64,000 nucleotides of DNA from the NCBI RefSeq assembly GCF_003703395.1, contig NZ_RDQN01000007.1, positions 99,689 through 163,688 of the forward strand, given 5' to 3'. This document shows positions 48,970 to 58,720 of this stretch, in pieces; the first letter of the stretch is position 1, and each line of letters starts with the position of its first letter. The notes under the pieces are model-generated. The model did not search any database, was not told where the DNA came from, and worked only from the letters and a program-made list of their open reading frames with translations. Source of the DNA: Pseudoxanthomonas spadix. Its GTDB lineage: Bacteria; Pseudomonadota; Gammaproteobacteria; Xanthomonadales; Xanthomonadaceae. The position numbers and the translations under genes are program-made.

Positions 48970-50235
48970 CTAAGCCTTGTGCGGGTCTTCGCGCAGGCTG
49001 AAGCCCAGCAACACCCCGACCAGGACCACGAAACTGCTGCCGGTCAGCTGGTGCGCCCACATCGACTGGCTCAGCCCGCACAACACGAACACCACCACCA
49101 CCGCCAATCCGGCCAGCGCGGCACTGCGCGACCGGCGCGGGAAGGGCTGGACCAGCAGCTGGCGGGCGAACAGCCAGGCCGGGACGCCGTACAGCGCCAA
49201 CAGCGCCACCAGCCCGGGGATGCCCATCGTCGCGCCCCATTCGGGGAAGTCGCTGTGCGCGTGGCGCAGCCGGCACCAGTCGTCCGGCGCCGGGACCCGG
49301 CATTGCGGCGCGGTCTCGAGCACCCGCTCGAAACGGCCCACGCCCACGCCGGTCCAGGGATCGGCGATCAAGGCCTCGGTGGCCAGGTCCAGCAACTGCA
49401 GGCGTGCGCCCGAGGACGAATCCGGATCGCCCGCCGCATAGCGCATCAGGTCCACCCGCAGCGCCTCCACCCGCTGCTGCACCTGCGGCAGGACGAGCGC
49501 GATGCTGAGCAGCGCCAGCACCGCCAGCGCCCAGGCTTCCAGGCGATGCCCACGGCCACTGGTGGCGCGCACGAACAGCGCCATGATCACCACCATCGCT
49601 GCCGCCGGCCAGGCCCCTCGGGTCCCGCTCAGTCCGATCGCCACCACCCCGGCACAGGCCGCCAGGGCAGTGATCGCGAACCGACCGGAAGGCCGCAGGA
49701 ACACCACCAGCGCCAGCAGCATCGCCGCGGCATCGGCGAAGGTGATCGCGTTGGTCCAGCCATCGGCGCGCGGAAGGTGCTGCCGGATCTGCAGGATCGC
49801 CACCACCGCCGCGCCCAGCAAGCCGAGGACCGCCCCGCCCCACAGCGCGGCGCGCGGCGGCGCCAGGCCCAGCACCATCAGCGAGGCCAGCGGGATCAGC
49901 AGCACCCGGCCGCGGCTGCCGGCTTCGTCCCAGCTATCGTGGTGCACCAGCACCGAAAAGCTCACCACACAGGCGACCGTCACGACCACCCCGGTCATCA
50001 TCAGCACCGGCCAGCCGGCAGCCTTGCGCGCGGCCCAGATGCGGTCCGGCGCCAGCAGCACGGCGACCAGGGTCAGGCATGCGGCCGGGGTCAGCCCCCA
50101 CGGGGTGGCGATCATGCATGCAGGCATCAGCAGCAATGCCAAGGCGTAGAGCGCACGCGCCGTGCGCAGCCGCCGCGAGTCGGGGAACGGCTGGTCCAGA
50201 AACATCCTGTGGCGGGGCGCGAGCATCGGATTCAT
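48970..50235 (-). CDS. O-antigen ligase family protein (WaaL-like)
   Basis: Inner-membrane protein with about twelve helices that would join polymer from a lipid carrier to lipid A-core in the periplasm. The large periplasmic loop (about 275-345) contains the ligase motif around LRHAHSDFPEWGATMGIPG, with the conserved His of the Wzy_C domain, and an Arg at TGVGVGRFER. 421 residues from the ATG at 50235; ATGs at codons 4 and 11 are also possible. It is 26 bp downstream of the GT39 gene on the same strand. Confidence 0.85.
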   Translation of the reverse strand: MNPMLAPRHRMFLDQPFPDSRRLRTARALYALALLLMPACMIATPWGLTPAACLTLVAVLLAPDRIWAARKAAGWPVLMMTGVVVTVACVVSFSVLVHHDSWDEAGSRGRVLLIPLASLMVLGLAPPRAALWGGAVLGLLGAAVVAILQIRQHLPRADGWTNAITFADAAAMLLALVVFLRPSGRFAITALAACAGVVAIGLSGTRGAWPAAAMVVIMALFVRATSGRGHRLEAWALAVLALLSIALVLPQVQQRVEALRVDLMRYAAGDPDSSSGARLQLLDLATEALIADPWTGVGVGRFERVLETAPQCRVPAPDDWCRLRHAHSDFPEWGATMGIPGLVALLALYGVPAWLFARQLLVQPFPRRSRSAALAGLAVVVVFVLCGLSQSMWAHQLTGSSFVVLVGVLLGFSLREDPHKA

Positions 50236-50261
50236 CTACGCCGCGAAAGCCGAACGCCAGC

Positions 50262-51992
50262 TCACCCGTCTTCGGCCTGGGTGGCGCCGGCGGCCCCGTC
50301 CACCGGCAGCTCCGGCGAGACCGGGCAGTTCACCCGGGCGGCCATCGGCACCAGCCACCAGCCGCGCCGGTTGGAGTTGACCAGCTGCTCGGCCACCTGG
50401 CGATCCACGCAGCTGGGCAAGGCCACATCCTGCACCAGCAGCCAGCGGCGGGCCGGCGCCTGGGCCTGCCAGGCCAGCCCGCGCCGCAGCTGTTCCCTCC
50501 ACGGCGTCTGGTTGAAGCCGAAGGTAGTGGTGCGCGACTGGCTCATCAGCAGGTTCTGCTCCTTCCAGGCCACCATCCCCAGCTCGGCCTCGGGCCCGAT
50601 GCGCATGGCCACCTCGCGCATCACCCCGCGCGCGGAGCTGGAATCATTGAGCAACGGCGCCACGGCGATGCCGTACAACACCCACACCCCGCCCAGCACC
50701 GAAAACAGCGCCGCGGCCGGGCGCCGGGCGAACCACAGCAGGCTGCCCACACCCCAGCTGCCGATGGCCAGCAGCACCCAGGCCAGGGCATCGGTGACCG
50801 CCCGGTCCAGGCCGCGTTCGGCATGCAACTTGCGTTCAAAGCCCGGTTCGCCGGTGAGCATCGTCACGCCCAGCCCCAGCATCACCGCCACAAGCACCCC
50901 TGAAAAGGCATAAAGCACGCCTCGCGGCACCCGCTGGCGCAGGATCCCCGGCAGCAGCGGCGCCAGCGCCAGGCACAGCATCGGCAGGGCCGGCATGATG
51001 TAGACATCGCGCTTGCCCCGCGGAATGGAGAAAAACACCATCACGATCAACCACCACGCGATCGGCAGCAGATAGCGCGGGTCGTGGCGCAGGCGCAGGC
51101 GCCGTGCCCACGGGGCGATTGCCCACGGCAGGGCCAGGATGGTCGGCGCCCACATCAGCAGCACGCCCAAAAAGTACCAGGCCGGCTGCGGATGGTCCCA
51201 GGACTGGGCATAACGCTTGGCCGTCTGCCGGAACAGGATGTCCTCCAGGTAGGCGCGGTGCTCGGGATTGGCCGAGGTCAGCACCGTACCCACCATCGGC
51301 ACCAGCCAGATCGAGACCGCCACCAGGAACGCCAACGGCCCCAGCCAGAAGCGCCTGTCGCCCGCTCCGACCCTGACCCCCGGCCAGCCGCGCACCGAGG
51401 CCAGCGCCGCCGGCAGGATCATCAGCAGCGCCAGGAACCCCACCCCCTTGGTGATCGTGCCCAGGCCGGCGAAGAACCAGCCCAGGACCCACATCTTCCA
51501 GTCCGGGCCCTTGATCAGGTGGCGGATCAGGCCGTAGTTGGCCAGGGTGACCATGCCCAGCACCAGCGCATCGATCTGTGCGCGCTTGGCCTGGTAGGTG
51601 AACTGGAAGGCGAACAGCAGCGCCCAGCCCGCGTACAGCCCGACCTTGCGCGTCCACAGGCGCTGGCCGAGGTCCTTGACGCACCAGATCGCCAGCAGCG
51701 AGGCCAGCAGCGAAGGCATCAGGAAGGCCACTCGCCAGTTGCCGGTCAGCAGGTAGAACAGGCCCTGCAGCCACATCAACATCGGCGGCTTGTCCGAGTA
51801 CAGCTCGGTGCCGCGATGCGGGAACAGCCAGTCGCCGCTGGCCACCATCTGCTGGGCCACCAATGCAAAGCGCGGCTCGTCGGCCGGCCAGGGATCGCGC
51901 AGGCCGATGCCCGCACCGATCACCAGCAACGCGGTGATGAACAACAGCCAGGCATCGAGGGGACGGGGACGGGCGAAGGACAGTGGGCGCAT
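50262..51992 (-). CDS. Family 39 glycosyltransferase (ArnT-type)
   Basis: 576-residue membrane protein of the GT-C fold that uses polyprenyl-phosphate sugars. The first periplasmic loop has the acidic RDPWPADEPRFALVAQQMV motif with the catalytic Asp-Glu, then GDWLFPHRGTELYSDKPPMLMW, as in ArnT and related lipid A-modifying enzymes. About twelve helices are followed by a C-terminal periplasmic domain. Whether the sugar is aminoarabinose is not decidable. The ATG at 51992 is used; 64 further open codons upstream are not conserved. Next to waaL, suggesting lipid A-core modification. Confidence 0.85.
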   Translation of the reverse strand: MRPLSFARPRPLDAWLLFITALLVIGAGIGLRDPWPADEPRFALVAQQMVASGDWLFPHRGTELYSDKPPMLMWLQGLFYLLTGNWRVAFLMPSLLASLLAIWCVKDLGQRLWTRKVGLYAGWALLFAFQFTYQAKRAQIDALVLGMVTLANYGLIRHLIKGPDWKMWVLGWFFAGLGTITKGVGFLALLMILPAALASVRGWPGVRVGAGDRRFWLGPLAFLVAVSIWLVPMVGTVLTSANPEHRAYLEDILFRQTAKRYAQSWDHPQPAWYFLGVLLMWAPTILALPWAIAPWARRLRLRHDPRYLLPIAWWLIVMVFFSIPRGKRDVYIMPALPMLCLALAPLLPGILRQRVPRGVLYAFSGVLVAVMLGLGVTMLTGEPGFERKLHAERGLDRAVTDALAWVLLAIGSWGVGSLLWFARRPAAALFSVLGGVWVLYGIAVAPLLNDSSSARGVMREVAMRIGPEAELGMVAWKEQNLLMSQSRTTTFGFNQTPWREQLRRGLAWQAQAPARRWLLVQDVALPSCVDRQVAEQLVNSNRRGWWLVPMAARVNCPVSPELPVDGAAGATQAEDG

Positions 51993-52059
51993 GGCGGGAA
52001 ATGATAGCGGGGCGATGTCAGAGGGCCGTGCGCTTGCGCAGCGGTGCGGACGCGGCGAC

Positions 52060-53361
52060 TCAGCCGGCGGCCTTGCGCAGGCGCGCATAGAAGAAGCCGT
52101 CCATGCCGTCCTCGCCGGTGAGCCGCTGCCGACCCGCACCGCTGGCATGGCCGAAGGCGGAGCCGGGATCGTCGGCTTGCGCATCGACGTGCCGAGTCAG
52201 GAACGCATCGATCTGACCGGCGTTCTCCTCGACCAGCAGCGAGCAGGTCGCGTAGACCAGCGTGCCGCCAGGCCTGAGCACGGCCCAGGCCGCATCGAGC
52301 AGGCGCGCCTGCAGCGCGCTCAGCGCGGCGATGTCGTCCTGGCGCCGGTGCAGCAGCACGTCGGGCTGGCGGCGCACGATGCCGGTGGCCGAACAGGGCG
52401 CATCCAGCAGCACCGCGTCGAACGGCACCCGGTCCCACCAGGCGTCCGGGTCGGCGGCATCGGCCGCGCGCACGGTGGCCTGCACGCCGACCCGCTCCAG
52501 GGTCTGGCGCACCTGGCGCAGGCGCCGCGCGTCCACGTCCACCGCCGTCAGCGCCAGGCCGGGGAAGCGTTCGAGCAGGTGCGCCGACTTGCCGCCCGGC
52601 GCGGCGCAGGCATCGAGCACGCGTGCACCGTCGGCCAGCGCGAACAGGTCGGCCACCTGCTGGGCCGAGCCGTCCTGCACCGACACCGCGCCTTCGGCGA
52701 ACCGGGGCAGCACCGCGGTCGGGACCGAGCCGGCCAGGCACAGCGCGTCGGCCAGCACCGCGCTGGGCTGCGCGTCGATGCCCGCCCCGGCCAGTTCGGC
52801 CAGATAGGCCTGGCGCGTGCCCAACTGCCGGTTGACCCGCAGCCAGGTCGGCGCGGCCTGGGCGCTGGCGGCGAAGATCGCCTCGGCCTGCGCCGGCCAG
52901 GCGGCGCCGATGCGGGTGCGCAGCCAGGCGGGCCAGGCCTGGGCCGGATCGCCTTGCCGGACCCCTTCGCGCTGGGCGCGGCGCAGCAGCGCGTTGACCA
53001 TCCCGGCCTGGTGCGGTCGACCCAGCGTGCGCGCGGCTTCGACCGTGGCCGACAGCGCCGCGTGCGGCGGCAGTTCCAGCGCGTCCAGCTGGGCCAGGCC
53101 GGCCAGCAGCAGCGCGCGCAGGTCACCATCGCGCGGGCCCAGCGGCCGGCTCATCCAAGCCTCGAGCACCGCGCCGTAGGCACCCCGGCGGCGCAGCGCG
53201 GCAAAGCAGATCGCCTCCAGCAGCGCGCGGTCGCGCACGTCGGCCAGCTGCGGCAGGGCGGTGGCCAGCTCGCCCTTGAGTGAACGCCCCCGGTGCAGCA
53301 CTGCATCGAGCACGCGTGCGGCCATCACCCGCACCGCCACCCCGGCCTGGCTGGTGCTCAT
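52060..53361 (-). CDS. rsmB: 16S rRNA (cytosine-967-C5)-methyltransferase RsmB
   Basis: The N-terminal NusB-like RNA-binding domain (about 1-140) is joined to a Rossmann SAM-dependent methyltransferase. The SAM motif is [16 protein letters not shown]; the two catalytic cysteines lie in [14 protein letters not shown] and [12 protein letters not shown]. 433 residues. The ATG at 53361 overlaps the fmt stop by 4 bp (ATGA), the usual def-fmt-rsmB coupling. It is followed by the lipid-A/LPS genes on the same strand after 67 bp. Confidence 0.95.
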   Translation of the reverse strand: MSTSQAGVAVRVMAARVLDAVLHRGRSLKGELATALPQLADVRDRALLEAICFAALRRRGAYGAVLEAWMSRPLGPRDGDLRALLLAGLAQLDALELPPHAALSATVEAARTLGRPHQAGMVNALLRRAQREGVRQGDPAQAWPAWLRTRIGAAWPAQAEAIFAASAQAAPTWLRVNRQLGTRQAYLAELAGAGIDAQPSAVLADALCLAGSVPTAVLPRFAEGAVSVQDGSAQQVADLFALADGARVLDACAAPGGKSAHLLERFPGLALTAVDVDARRLRQVRQTLERVGVQATVRAADAADPDAWWDRVPFDAVLLDAPCSATGIVRRQPDVLLHRRQDDIAALSALQARLLDAAWAVLRPGGTLVYATCSLLVEENAGQIDAFLTRHVDAQADDPGSAFGHASGAGRQRLTGEDGMDGFFYARLRKAAG

Positions 53362-54278
53362 GCGCCGGCCAGGTCGCGGCGCGCGTTGAGGTAATCGGCC
53401 GCGGTGATCGCCTTGCCGCCTTCGCGCTGGACCACGCGCAGGCGCAACGCACCGGCGCCACAGGCGATGTCCAGGCCCTGGCGGGTCGCGGCCAGCAGGG
53501 TCCCCGGCGCGGCCTGGTGGTGCAGGTCCAGGGCGACGGCGCCATGGATGCGCAGGCGCTCGCCGGCCACCGTGGCCTCGGCGATCGGCCAGGGCATGAA
53601 CGCCCGCACCTTGCGCGCCAGCGCGGCGGCAGGCTGACTCCAGTCCAGGCGGGCTTCGGCCTTGTCCAGCTTGTGGGCGTAGGTCACCCCTTCGGCCGGC
53701 TGTGGGGTGGGGATCGGCCGGATCCCGGCGCGCAGCAGGCCCAGGCCATCGGCCAGCACCTGCGCACCCAGCTCGGCCAGGCGGTCGTGCAGCAGGCCGG
53801 CGGTGTCGGTTTCGCTGATCGGCGTGGCCTGCCTGAGAATCACCGGGCCGGTGTCCAGGCCGGCGTCCATCTGCATCAGGCACACGCCCGATTGGCTATC
53901 GCCGGCCTCGATCGCACGCTGGATCGGCGCGGCCCCGCGCCAGCGCGGCAGCAACGAGGCATGCACGTTCCAGCAGCCATGGCGGGGGATCTCCAGCACC
54001 GCCCTGGGCAGGATCAGGCCATAGGCGACCACGACCATCAGGTCCGGCGCCAGCGCCCGCAGGGCGGCCTGGGTGCCGGGATCGCGCAGGGTCTGCGGCT
54101 GCAGCACCGGGATGCCGCGCCTGAGCGCCTCCAGCTTGACTGGGGAGGCGGACAGCCCGCGCCCGCGGCCGGCCGGACGATCCGGCTGGGTATAGACGGC
54201 GACCACTTCGTTGTGGCGCGCAGCCGTGCGCAGCGAGGGCACGGCAAACTCCGGGGTGCCGGCAAAGACGATTTTCAT
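53358..54278 (-). CDS. fmt: Methionyl-tRNA formyltransferase
   Basis: Formylates initiator Met-tRNA with 10-formyltetrahydrofolate. It starts [16 protein letters not shown] and has the folate-binding core [20 protein letters not shown] (catalytic Asn and His) and DTGPVILRQ with the Asp. The C-terminal OB-type domain begins near residue 205. 306 residues, normal. The ATG at 54278 is the only start. The gene is 88 bp downstream of def. Confidence 0.96.
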   Translation of the reverse strand: MKIVFAGTPEFAVPSLRTAARHNEVVAVYTQPDRPAGRGRGLSASPVKLEALRRGIPVLQPQTLRDPGTQAALRALAPDLMVVVAYGLILPRAVLEIPRHGCWNVHASLLPRWRGAAPIQRAIEAGDSQSGVCLMQMDAGLDTGPVILRQATPISETDTAGLLHDRLAELGAQVLADGLGLLRAGIRPIPTPQPAEGVTYAHKLDKAEARLDWSQPAAALARKVRAFMPWPIAEATVAGERLRIHGAVALDLHHQAAPGTLLAATRQGLDIACGAGALRLRVVQREGGKAITAADYLNARRDLAGA

Positions 54279-54366
54279 CGGTGAGCGACCAGGACGGGGA
54301 AGGAAAACGCGAAGGGAATCGCCCACCGGCGCGGGCGACGGCGCCGGCCAGCACCTGCCACGGCCA

Positions 54367-54879
54367 TCAGGCCGCGCTGCGCTTGGCCTTGGCCAGCTTC
54401 TTCCTGACCATCTCGCGCTTGAGCGGCGAGAGGTAATCGACGAACAGCTTGCCGTCCAGATGATCCAGCTCGTGCTGGATGCACACCGCCAGCAGGCCTT
54501 CGACCTGCAGCTCCTGCGCCGCGCCGGTGCGGTCCAGGAACCTGACCGTGATCGCCTCGGCACGGGTCACGTCGGCGAAGATGCCCGGCACCGACAGACA
54601 GCCTTCCTGGCAGACCTGTTCACCGGACTTGTCGACGATTTCCGGGTTGATGAACACCTGCGGGGTGTTCTTCTCCTCGCTGACGTCGATCACCATGAAG
54701 CGCTGGTGGACGTCCACCTGGCTGGCGGCCAGGCCGATCCCCGGCGCCTGGTACATGGTTTCGAACATATCGTCGAGCAGGGTCTGGAATGCCGGCTCGG
54801 CCAGACGTTCGGCGGTCACCGGAACGGCCCGGGTGCGCAGGCGCGGGTCGGGGAATTCGAGAATGGGCAGCAGTGCCAT
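54367..54879 (-). CDS. def: Peptide deformylase
   Basis: Metalloenzyme that removes the formyl group from new proteins. All three motifs are present: [14 protein letters not shown] (motif 1), QEGCLSVPG with the metal Cys (motif 2) and [12 protein letters not shown] with the two His ligands and Glu (motif 3). The start at 54879 ([16 protein letters not shown]) is the family form; a second ATG three codons upstream is less likely. 170 residues. Divergent from the lysM-dprA unit, with the second 167-bp palindromic element in between. Confidence 0.96.
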   Translation of the reverse strand: MALLPILEFPDPRLRTRAVPVTAERLAEPAFQTLLDDMFETMYQAPGIGLAASQVDVHQRFMVIDVSEEKNTPQVFINPEIVDKSGEQVCQEGCLSVPGIFADVTRAEAITVRFLDRTGAAQELQVEGLLAVCIQHELDHLDGKLFVDYLSPLKREMVRKKLAKAKRSAA

Positions 54880-54931
54880 GGTGAACACCTAGATGGGGTG
54901 CCAGCGCGGGTCCGGCAAGTGGCCGGCCATT

Positions 54932-55098
54932 CTAGTACCGCAACCCGAAGATATCGAAACGTGAAAGCGCGGATTCAAGCCCAGGGCGGCGTTGCAAGCC
55001 TTGCCAAGGCGGCCTGCCTTGGCGGCAGCTTGCGCCTTGCCCTGGACTTGAATCCATCACTTTCACCATGTTCCGTTATCTCCGGGCTACGGTACTGG
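54932..55098 (+). repeat. 167-bp long-palindrome element, copy 2
   Basis: Same length and orientation as 212-378 with three substitutions. It lies in the divergent spacer between def and the LysM gene and ends 78 bp before the LysM start. Its right arm contains an ATG (55068) in frame with the LysM gene, which extends that reading frame by 36 codons; this is probably an accident of insertion. The TATAGT box used by the LysM gene lies just outside the element at 55134. Confidence 0.85.
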
Positions 55099-55133
55099 CG
55101 CAGGGCGCTTGTGCCTTCGCTTGGTTTGTGGAC

Positions 55134-55139
55134 TATAGT
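55134..55139 (+). promoter_or_regulatory. -10 box of the lysM-dprA unit
   Basis: TATAGT at 55134-55139, about 37 bp before the start codon. No standard -35 at 17 bp is clear (GTGCCT); TTGTGC lies at 19 bp. It is only 36 bp from the edge of the palindromic element, so the insertion may have altered upstream promoter sequence. Confidence 0.4.
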
Positions 55140-55175
55140 GCGGACCGCCTGTTGGGGAATCAGGTACATACCGCC

Positions 55176-56324
55176 ATGTTCAAACACTTTCGTACAGCTG
55201 CGGCTGTCGCGTTCCTGACCCTTGCCGCCTATGCGACCGCGCAGGAGCTGGCCGGCGATCACCCGGACACCTACGTGGTGCAGAAGGGCGACACGCTGTG
55301 GGACATCTCGGCGCGCTTTCTCAAGAAACCCTGGCTGTGGCCGGAGATCTGGCAGGCCAATCCGCAGATCGCCAATCCGCACCTGATCTATCCCGGCGAC
55401 ATCATCAGCCTGGCCTACCTGGACCGGGTGGCGGTGCAGCCCGGTCCGCGCCAGGAAGCCCCGCTGACCGGCCTGCCGCTGGCCGACATCGAGCCGTTCC
55501 TGCGCAACATGCGGGTGGTGGACAGCTTCGAGGAGCTGCCCTACGTGGCCGGACTGCAGGAGGACCGCCTGCGCGCCTTCGGCGATCTGGACCTCTACGC
55601 CGTTGGCCTGCAGGCCCCGCAGCTGGGCCAGCGCTACGCCGTGGTCCGGCCGACCAGGCTTTACGACGAGCCCAGGCCCAGTTCGGATCTTGACCGGCGC
55701 GGCAAGCGCACCCTGGGCGAAGGCAGCCTCTGGAAGCAGACCGAGGTCCCCAACGAGCACAGCGACTTCCTGGGCTACGAGCTGGAGCAGATGAGCGTGG
55801 GCACGGTCACCGCGGTCGATGCCGAAGGCAACATCACCACGCTCAAACTGGAAGGCGACGGGCGCGAAGTGCGCGCCGGCGACCGCCTGATCCCGGTCGA
55901 GGCCCAGCCCTACGACCTGCAGTTCTTCCCGCACCCGCCCAGGACCCCGCTGGTCGACGGCAAGGTCCGCGTCATCTCGGTGGCCGACACGCTCAGCCGC
56001 GGCGGCGAGCACGACGTGGTCGCCGTCTCGGGGGGCCGCCGCGAAGGCTTGGACAACGGCACCGTGCTGTCGATCTGGCGCCCGGGCAGCTACAGGCTGG
56101 ACCCGCTCAAGAGCCCCAGCTCGCGCATCGAGGAGACCAGGAAACCCGGCCAGGGCCGCAACAAGCTGCCCGACCAGTACACCGCGCACGTGATGCTGTT
56201 CAAGACCTACGAGAAGGTCAGCTACGGCCTGATCATGAAAGGCTCGGCGCCTTCGCGCGTGGGCTACTTCCTGCGCGATCCCGATGCCGGCCAGGGCTCC
56301 ACCGCGACCGCCAGCCTGCACTGA
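55176..56324 (+). CDS. LysM domain-containing periplasmic protein
   Basis: 382 residues. A signal peptide (MFKHFRTAAAVAFLTLAAY, cleavage after ATAQ) precedes a LysM domain at about 30-80: DTYVVQKGDTLWDISARF, then WLWPEIWQANPQI and PHLIYPGDIISL. The rest is a beta-rich domain of unknown role, with KLEGDGREVRAGDRLIPVE and TAHVMLFKTYEKVSYGLIM. LysM binds peptidoglycan. The gene is commonly upstream of dprA in gamma-proteobacteria. I use the ATG at 55176 because the signal peptide starts there; the ATG at 55068 lies inside the repeat element. Confidence 0.93.
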   Translation: MFKHFRTAAAVAFLTLAAYATAQELAGDHPDTYVVQKGDTLWDISARFLKKPWLWPEIWQANPQIANPHLIYPGDIISLAYLDRVAVQPGPRQEAPLTGLPLADIEPFLRNMRVVDSFEELPYVAGLQEDRLRAFGDLDLYAVGLQAPQLGQRYAVVRPTRLYDEPRPSSDLDRRGKRTLGEGSLWKQTEVPNEHSDFLGYELEQMSVGTVTAVDAEGNITTLKLEGDGREVRAGDRLIPVEAQPYDLQFFPHPPRTPLVDGKVRVISVADTLSRGGEHDVVAVSGGRREGLDNGTVLSIWRPGSYRLDPLKSPSSRIEETRKPGQGRNKLPDQYTAHVMLFKTYEKVSYGLIMKGSAPSRVGYFLRDPDAGQGSTATASLH

Positions 56325-56399
56325 GTTTCAGGCTTTTCCTACCCAATACCGCGACGGCGCCCGAGTGCGCCGTCGTCGTTTCCGGGCCAGGCTGGCCGC

Positions 56400-57527
56400 A
56401 TGGAAGATGAAACCTGCGCCCTGCTGACCCTGATCCTGGCCGGCGGCGCCACCGCGCCGCGACGGCTGCTGCTGGACACCCATGGCAGCGCCCAGGCGGC
56501 GCTGGCCGCCGGCCCGGCTGCCTGGCGCGCGGCTGGCCTGGATGACAAGCGCTGCGCGCGCCTGCACTGCCCCGGCGGCGCCGCCCTGGATCGCTGCACG
56601 GCCTGGCTGACCGCACCGGGCCACCATCTGCTGCACTGGCAGCATCCGGACTACCCAGCCCTGCTGCGCCAGATCGGCTCGCCGCCGCTGGCGCTGTTCG
56701 TCGAAGGCGATGCCGACCTGCTCTGGCATCCGGGGGTGGCCGTGGTCGGCAGCCGCTCGCCCACTGCCGGCGGGCGCGACAACGCGCGCGCCTTCGCCCA
56801 CGCACTGGCCGCGGCCGAGTTGGTCGTCTTCAGTGGCATGGCCGCCGGCGTGGACGCGGCCGCGCACGAGGCGGCCCTGGCCCTGCCGCAGGGCCGCACC
56901 GTGGCGGTGGTCGGCACCGGCCCGGACCTGGCCTATCCGGCCGCCCACGCACGGCTGCGCGAGCGGATCGTGAATCAGGGCGCGGTGGTGAGCGAATTCC
57001 CGCCCGGGACCCAGGCGCGCGCCGCGCACTTCCCCAGCCGCAACCGGCTGCTGGCCGGGCTGAGCCTGGGCACAGTGGTGATCGAGGCCGCCGAGCGCTC
57101 GGGCGCCCTGATCACCGCCCGGCAGGCGGCCGAGGCCGGGCGCGAGGTGTTCGCCGTGCCCGGCTCGATCCACAACCCGATGGCCCGCGGCTGTCATCGC
57201 CTGATCCGCGATGGTGCCACCCTGGTCGAGCGGCCGCAGGAGATCGTGGAGGGAATCGGCGGGTTGGCTGGCGAGCTGGCCCAGGCCCTGCGCCAGCGCC
57301 TTGCGGAAGGGTCCGGGAGCCCTCATCCAGAAGTCTCTGCAGATCCCGCGCTCCCGGATCCGGACTACCAGCGCTTGTGGAAGGCCCTCGGCCATGACCC
57401 AACCGGTATGGATGCACTGGTCGCGCGGACCCGATTGACGACCGCCGAGCTGTCCTCCATGCTGCTGGTCATGGAACTGGATGGGCGGGTCGCGGTCGAA
57501 CACGGGCGCTACTCACGCAGATCGTAG
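56400..57527 (+). CDS. dprA: DNA-processing protein DprA
   Basis: Loads RecA on incoming single-stranded DNA during natural transformation. The N-terminal SAM/HhH-like region (1-85) is followed by the Rossmann core with [52 protein letters not shown] and [20 protein letters not shown], and then a C-terminal winged helix (about 315-375). 375 residues, complete. It lies 75 bp after the LysM gene and 43 bp before smg on the same strand, the usual cluster. Confidence 0.95.
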   Translation: MEDETCALLTLILAGGATAPRRLLLDTHGSAQAALAAGPAAWRAAGLDDKRCARLHCPGGAALDRCTAWLTAPGHHLLHWQHPDYPALLRQIGSPPLALFVEGDADLLWHPGVAVVGSRSPTAGGRDNARAFAHALAAAELVVFSGMAAGVDAAAHEAALALPQGRTVAVVGTGPDLAYPAAHARLRERIVNQGAVVSEFPPGTQARAAHFPSRNRLLAGLSLGTVVIEAAERSGALITARQAAEAGREVFAVPGSIHNPMARGCHRLIRDGATLVERPQEIVEGIGGLAGELAQALRQRLAEGSGSPHPEVSADPALPDPDYQRLWKALGHDPTGMDALVARTRLTTAELSSMLLVMELDGRVAVEHGRYSRRS

Positions 57528-57570
57528 TTTTCCCACCTCCACAGTGCTTTGGAAGCACAGGCCGAGGGCA

Positions 57571-58044
57571 ATGAAAGAGAGCATCCTGGATGTCCTGCTG
57601 TACCTGTTTGAACACTATTTCACCGAAGACGCCGACCCGGTCCGCGACCGCGACTCCCTTCAGAACGGCCTGATCCAGGCCGGCTTCAGCCCCACCGAAA
57701 TCAACAAGGCCTTCGACTGGCTCGATGCGCTGGCCGAACAGCGGCCAGCCGCGACCGAGCCGCGCGTGGATGGCCCGATCCGCATCTTCCATGGCCTTGA
57801 GCTGGAAAAACTGGACGTGGAGGGCCGCGGATTCCTGATGTTCCTGGAACAGCAAGGCGTGCTGGACGGGGACCAGCGCGAGCTGGTGCTGGACCGGGCC
57901 ATGGCCCTGGACCAGGACGAGCTGGACCTGGACGACCTCAAGTGGGTGGTGCTGATGGTGCTGTTCAACCAGCCGGGTTCGGAAGCGGCCTACGCCTGGA
58001 TGGAAACCCAGATGTTCGCCGACGAACCCGAGCCGGTTCACTGA
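57571..58044 (+). CDS. smg: Smg family protein (DUF494)
   Basis: 157-residue acidic protein of the Smg family found between dprA and topA in many gamma-proteobacteria. It begins [17 protein letters not shown] and contains [21 protein letters not shown] and [22 protein letters not shown]. The molecular role is not known. The ATG at 57571 is chosen over the longer frame, which overlaps dprA. In this genome a hicBA pair and a small broken gene separate it from topA. Confidence 0.92.
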   Translation: MKESILDVLLYLFEHYFTEDADPVRDRDSLQNGLIQAGFSPTEINKAFDWLDALAEQRPAATEPRVDGPIRIFHGLELEKLDVEGRGFLMFLEQQGVLDGDQRELVLDRAMALDQDELDLDDLKWVVLMVLFNQPGSEAAYAWMETQMFADEPEPVH

Positions 58045-58125
58045 ACGTCCTCAGCCGGGACCGGGAACCATGTCCAACGCCTGAATCAAGCCGGCCCGCG
58101 AGGCGGGTTCGGCCTGAACGAATTG

Positions 58126-58320
58126 TCAGCGCTGCCCTGGCTCGGTGATGCCCAGATCACGGCATATCTTGCGAGCGAGATGATCATTGATTTCGGTGTG
58201 GCGCGGGACGGCGCTGCGGTTGCCAAGTGCCGGATTGTGCCACCAGGAATGGCGAGCGCCCTCACGGAGCAGACTGCAGCCGTTGGATGTCAGATGTTGA
58301 AGAAAATCGCGGCGCTTCAT
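58126..58320 (-). CDS. hicA: HicA-type mRNA interferase toxin
   Basis: 64-residue toxin with a double-stranded-RNA-binding-like fold that cuts mRNA. It has the HicA pattern MKRRDFLQHLTSNGCSLLRE, then GARHSWWHNP with the catalytic His, and SAVPRHTEINDHLARKIC. The ATG at 58320 overlaps the stop of the HicB gene by 4 bp (ATGA). The pair lies opposite to the surrounding smg and topA genes. Confidence 0.92.
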   Translation of the reverse strand: MKRRDFLQHLTSNGCSLLREGARHSWWHNPALGNRSAVPRHTEINDHLARKICRDLGITEPGQR

Positions 58321-58529
58321 ACCGCGATAGGCAACTCTTCAAATCCATGACCGGCGGCGTCGATTGCATCGGCGCGGTTGAACTCGATGGCCTCGGCCAG
58401 GGTGACCCGGAGAGACTCAAGAAGCTCCTCGCGGGTTGCCTCTTGGCAATTCACACCAGGAACCTCTTCGATCCACCCGATCCAGGCGTCGGCTTCACGT
58501 TTTACGACTGCCGTATAGGTCTGCTGCAT
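58317..58529 (-). CDS. hicB: HicB-type antitoxin
   Basis: 70-residue protein with the HicB partial RNase H-like domain: YTAVVKREADAWIGWIEEVPG, NCQEATREELLESLRVTLAEAIEFN. It lacks an obvious C-terminal DNA-binding helix-turn-helix, as in the short HicB versions. The start at 58529 is the ATG directly before the conserved MQQTYTAVV; the long open frame upstream is unrelated. The antitoxin gene precedes the toxin gene, the less common hicBA order, with translational coupling. Confidence 0.9.
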   Translation of the reverse strand: MQQTYTAVVKREADAWIGWIEEVPGVNCQEATREELLESLRVTLAEAIEFNRADAIDAAGHGFEELPIAV

Positions 58530-58564
58530 GGCTTTGCTCCAGATCTTCTGCCAAGGATAGCTGA

Positions 58565-58720
58565 ATGCTGGCAGGGGGCAACTGGTACTACGCGGGCCGC
58601 AACCGGCAGACCCACGGCCCGATGCAGGCACAGGCGCTGGCGCAGCGCGTTCGGCACGGCCACATCGGCCTGGACGCACCGACCAGCCCGAACGGCAGCG
58701 TCGCGAACTGGGCACGGTGA
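58565..58720 (+). CDS. Small GYF_2/DUF4339-like protein, probably truncated
   Basis: 51 codons: MLAGGNWYYAGRNRQTHGPM, then ALAQRVRHGHIGLDAPTSPNGSVANW and a stop. The WYYA...HGP...L...G.I pattern is the GYF_2 (DUF4339) fold, which binds proline-rich peptides and is normally followed by a membrane segment. The stop comes just where the domain ends. AAGGA lies about eight bases upstream of the ATG, so it could still be expressed. Divergent from hicB with 35 bp between. Confidence 0.5.
   Translation: MLAGGNWYYAGRNRQTHGPMQAQALAQRVRHGHIGLDAPTSPNGSVANWAR

Noticed and set aside
49000..50913. Long plus-strand frames across waaL and the GT39 gene
   Set aside because: Antisense to membrane proteins with clear helix patterns; translations are Gln/His/Arg-rich low complexity.
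55068..55175. 36-codon upstream extension of the LysM protein
   Set aside because: The ATG is inside the 167-bp repeat element and would bury the signal peptide.
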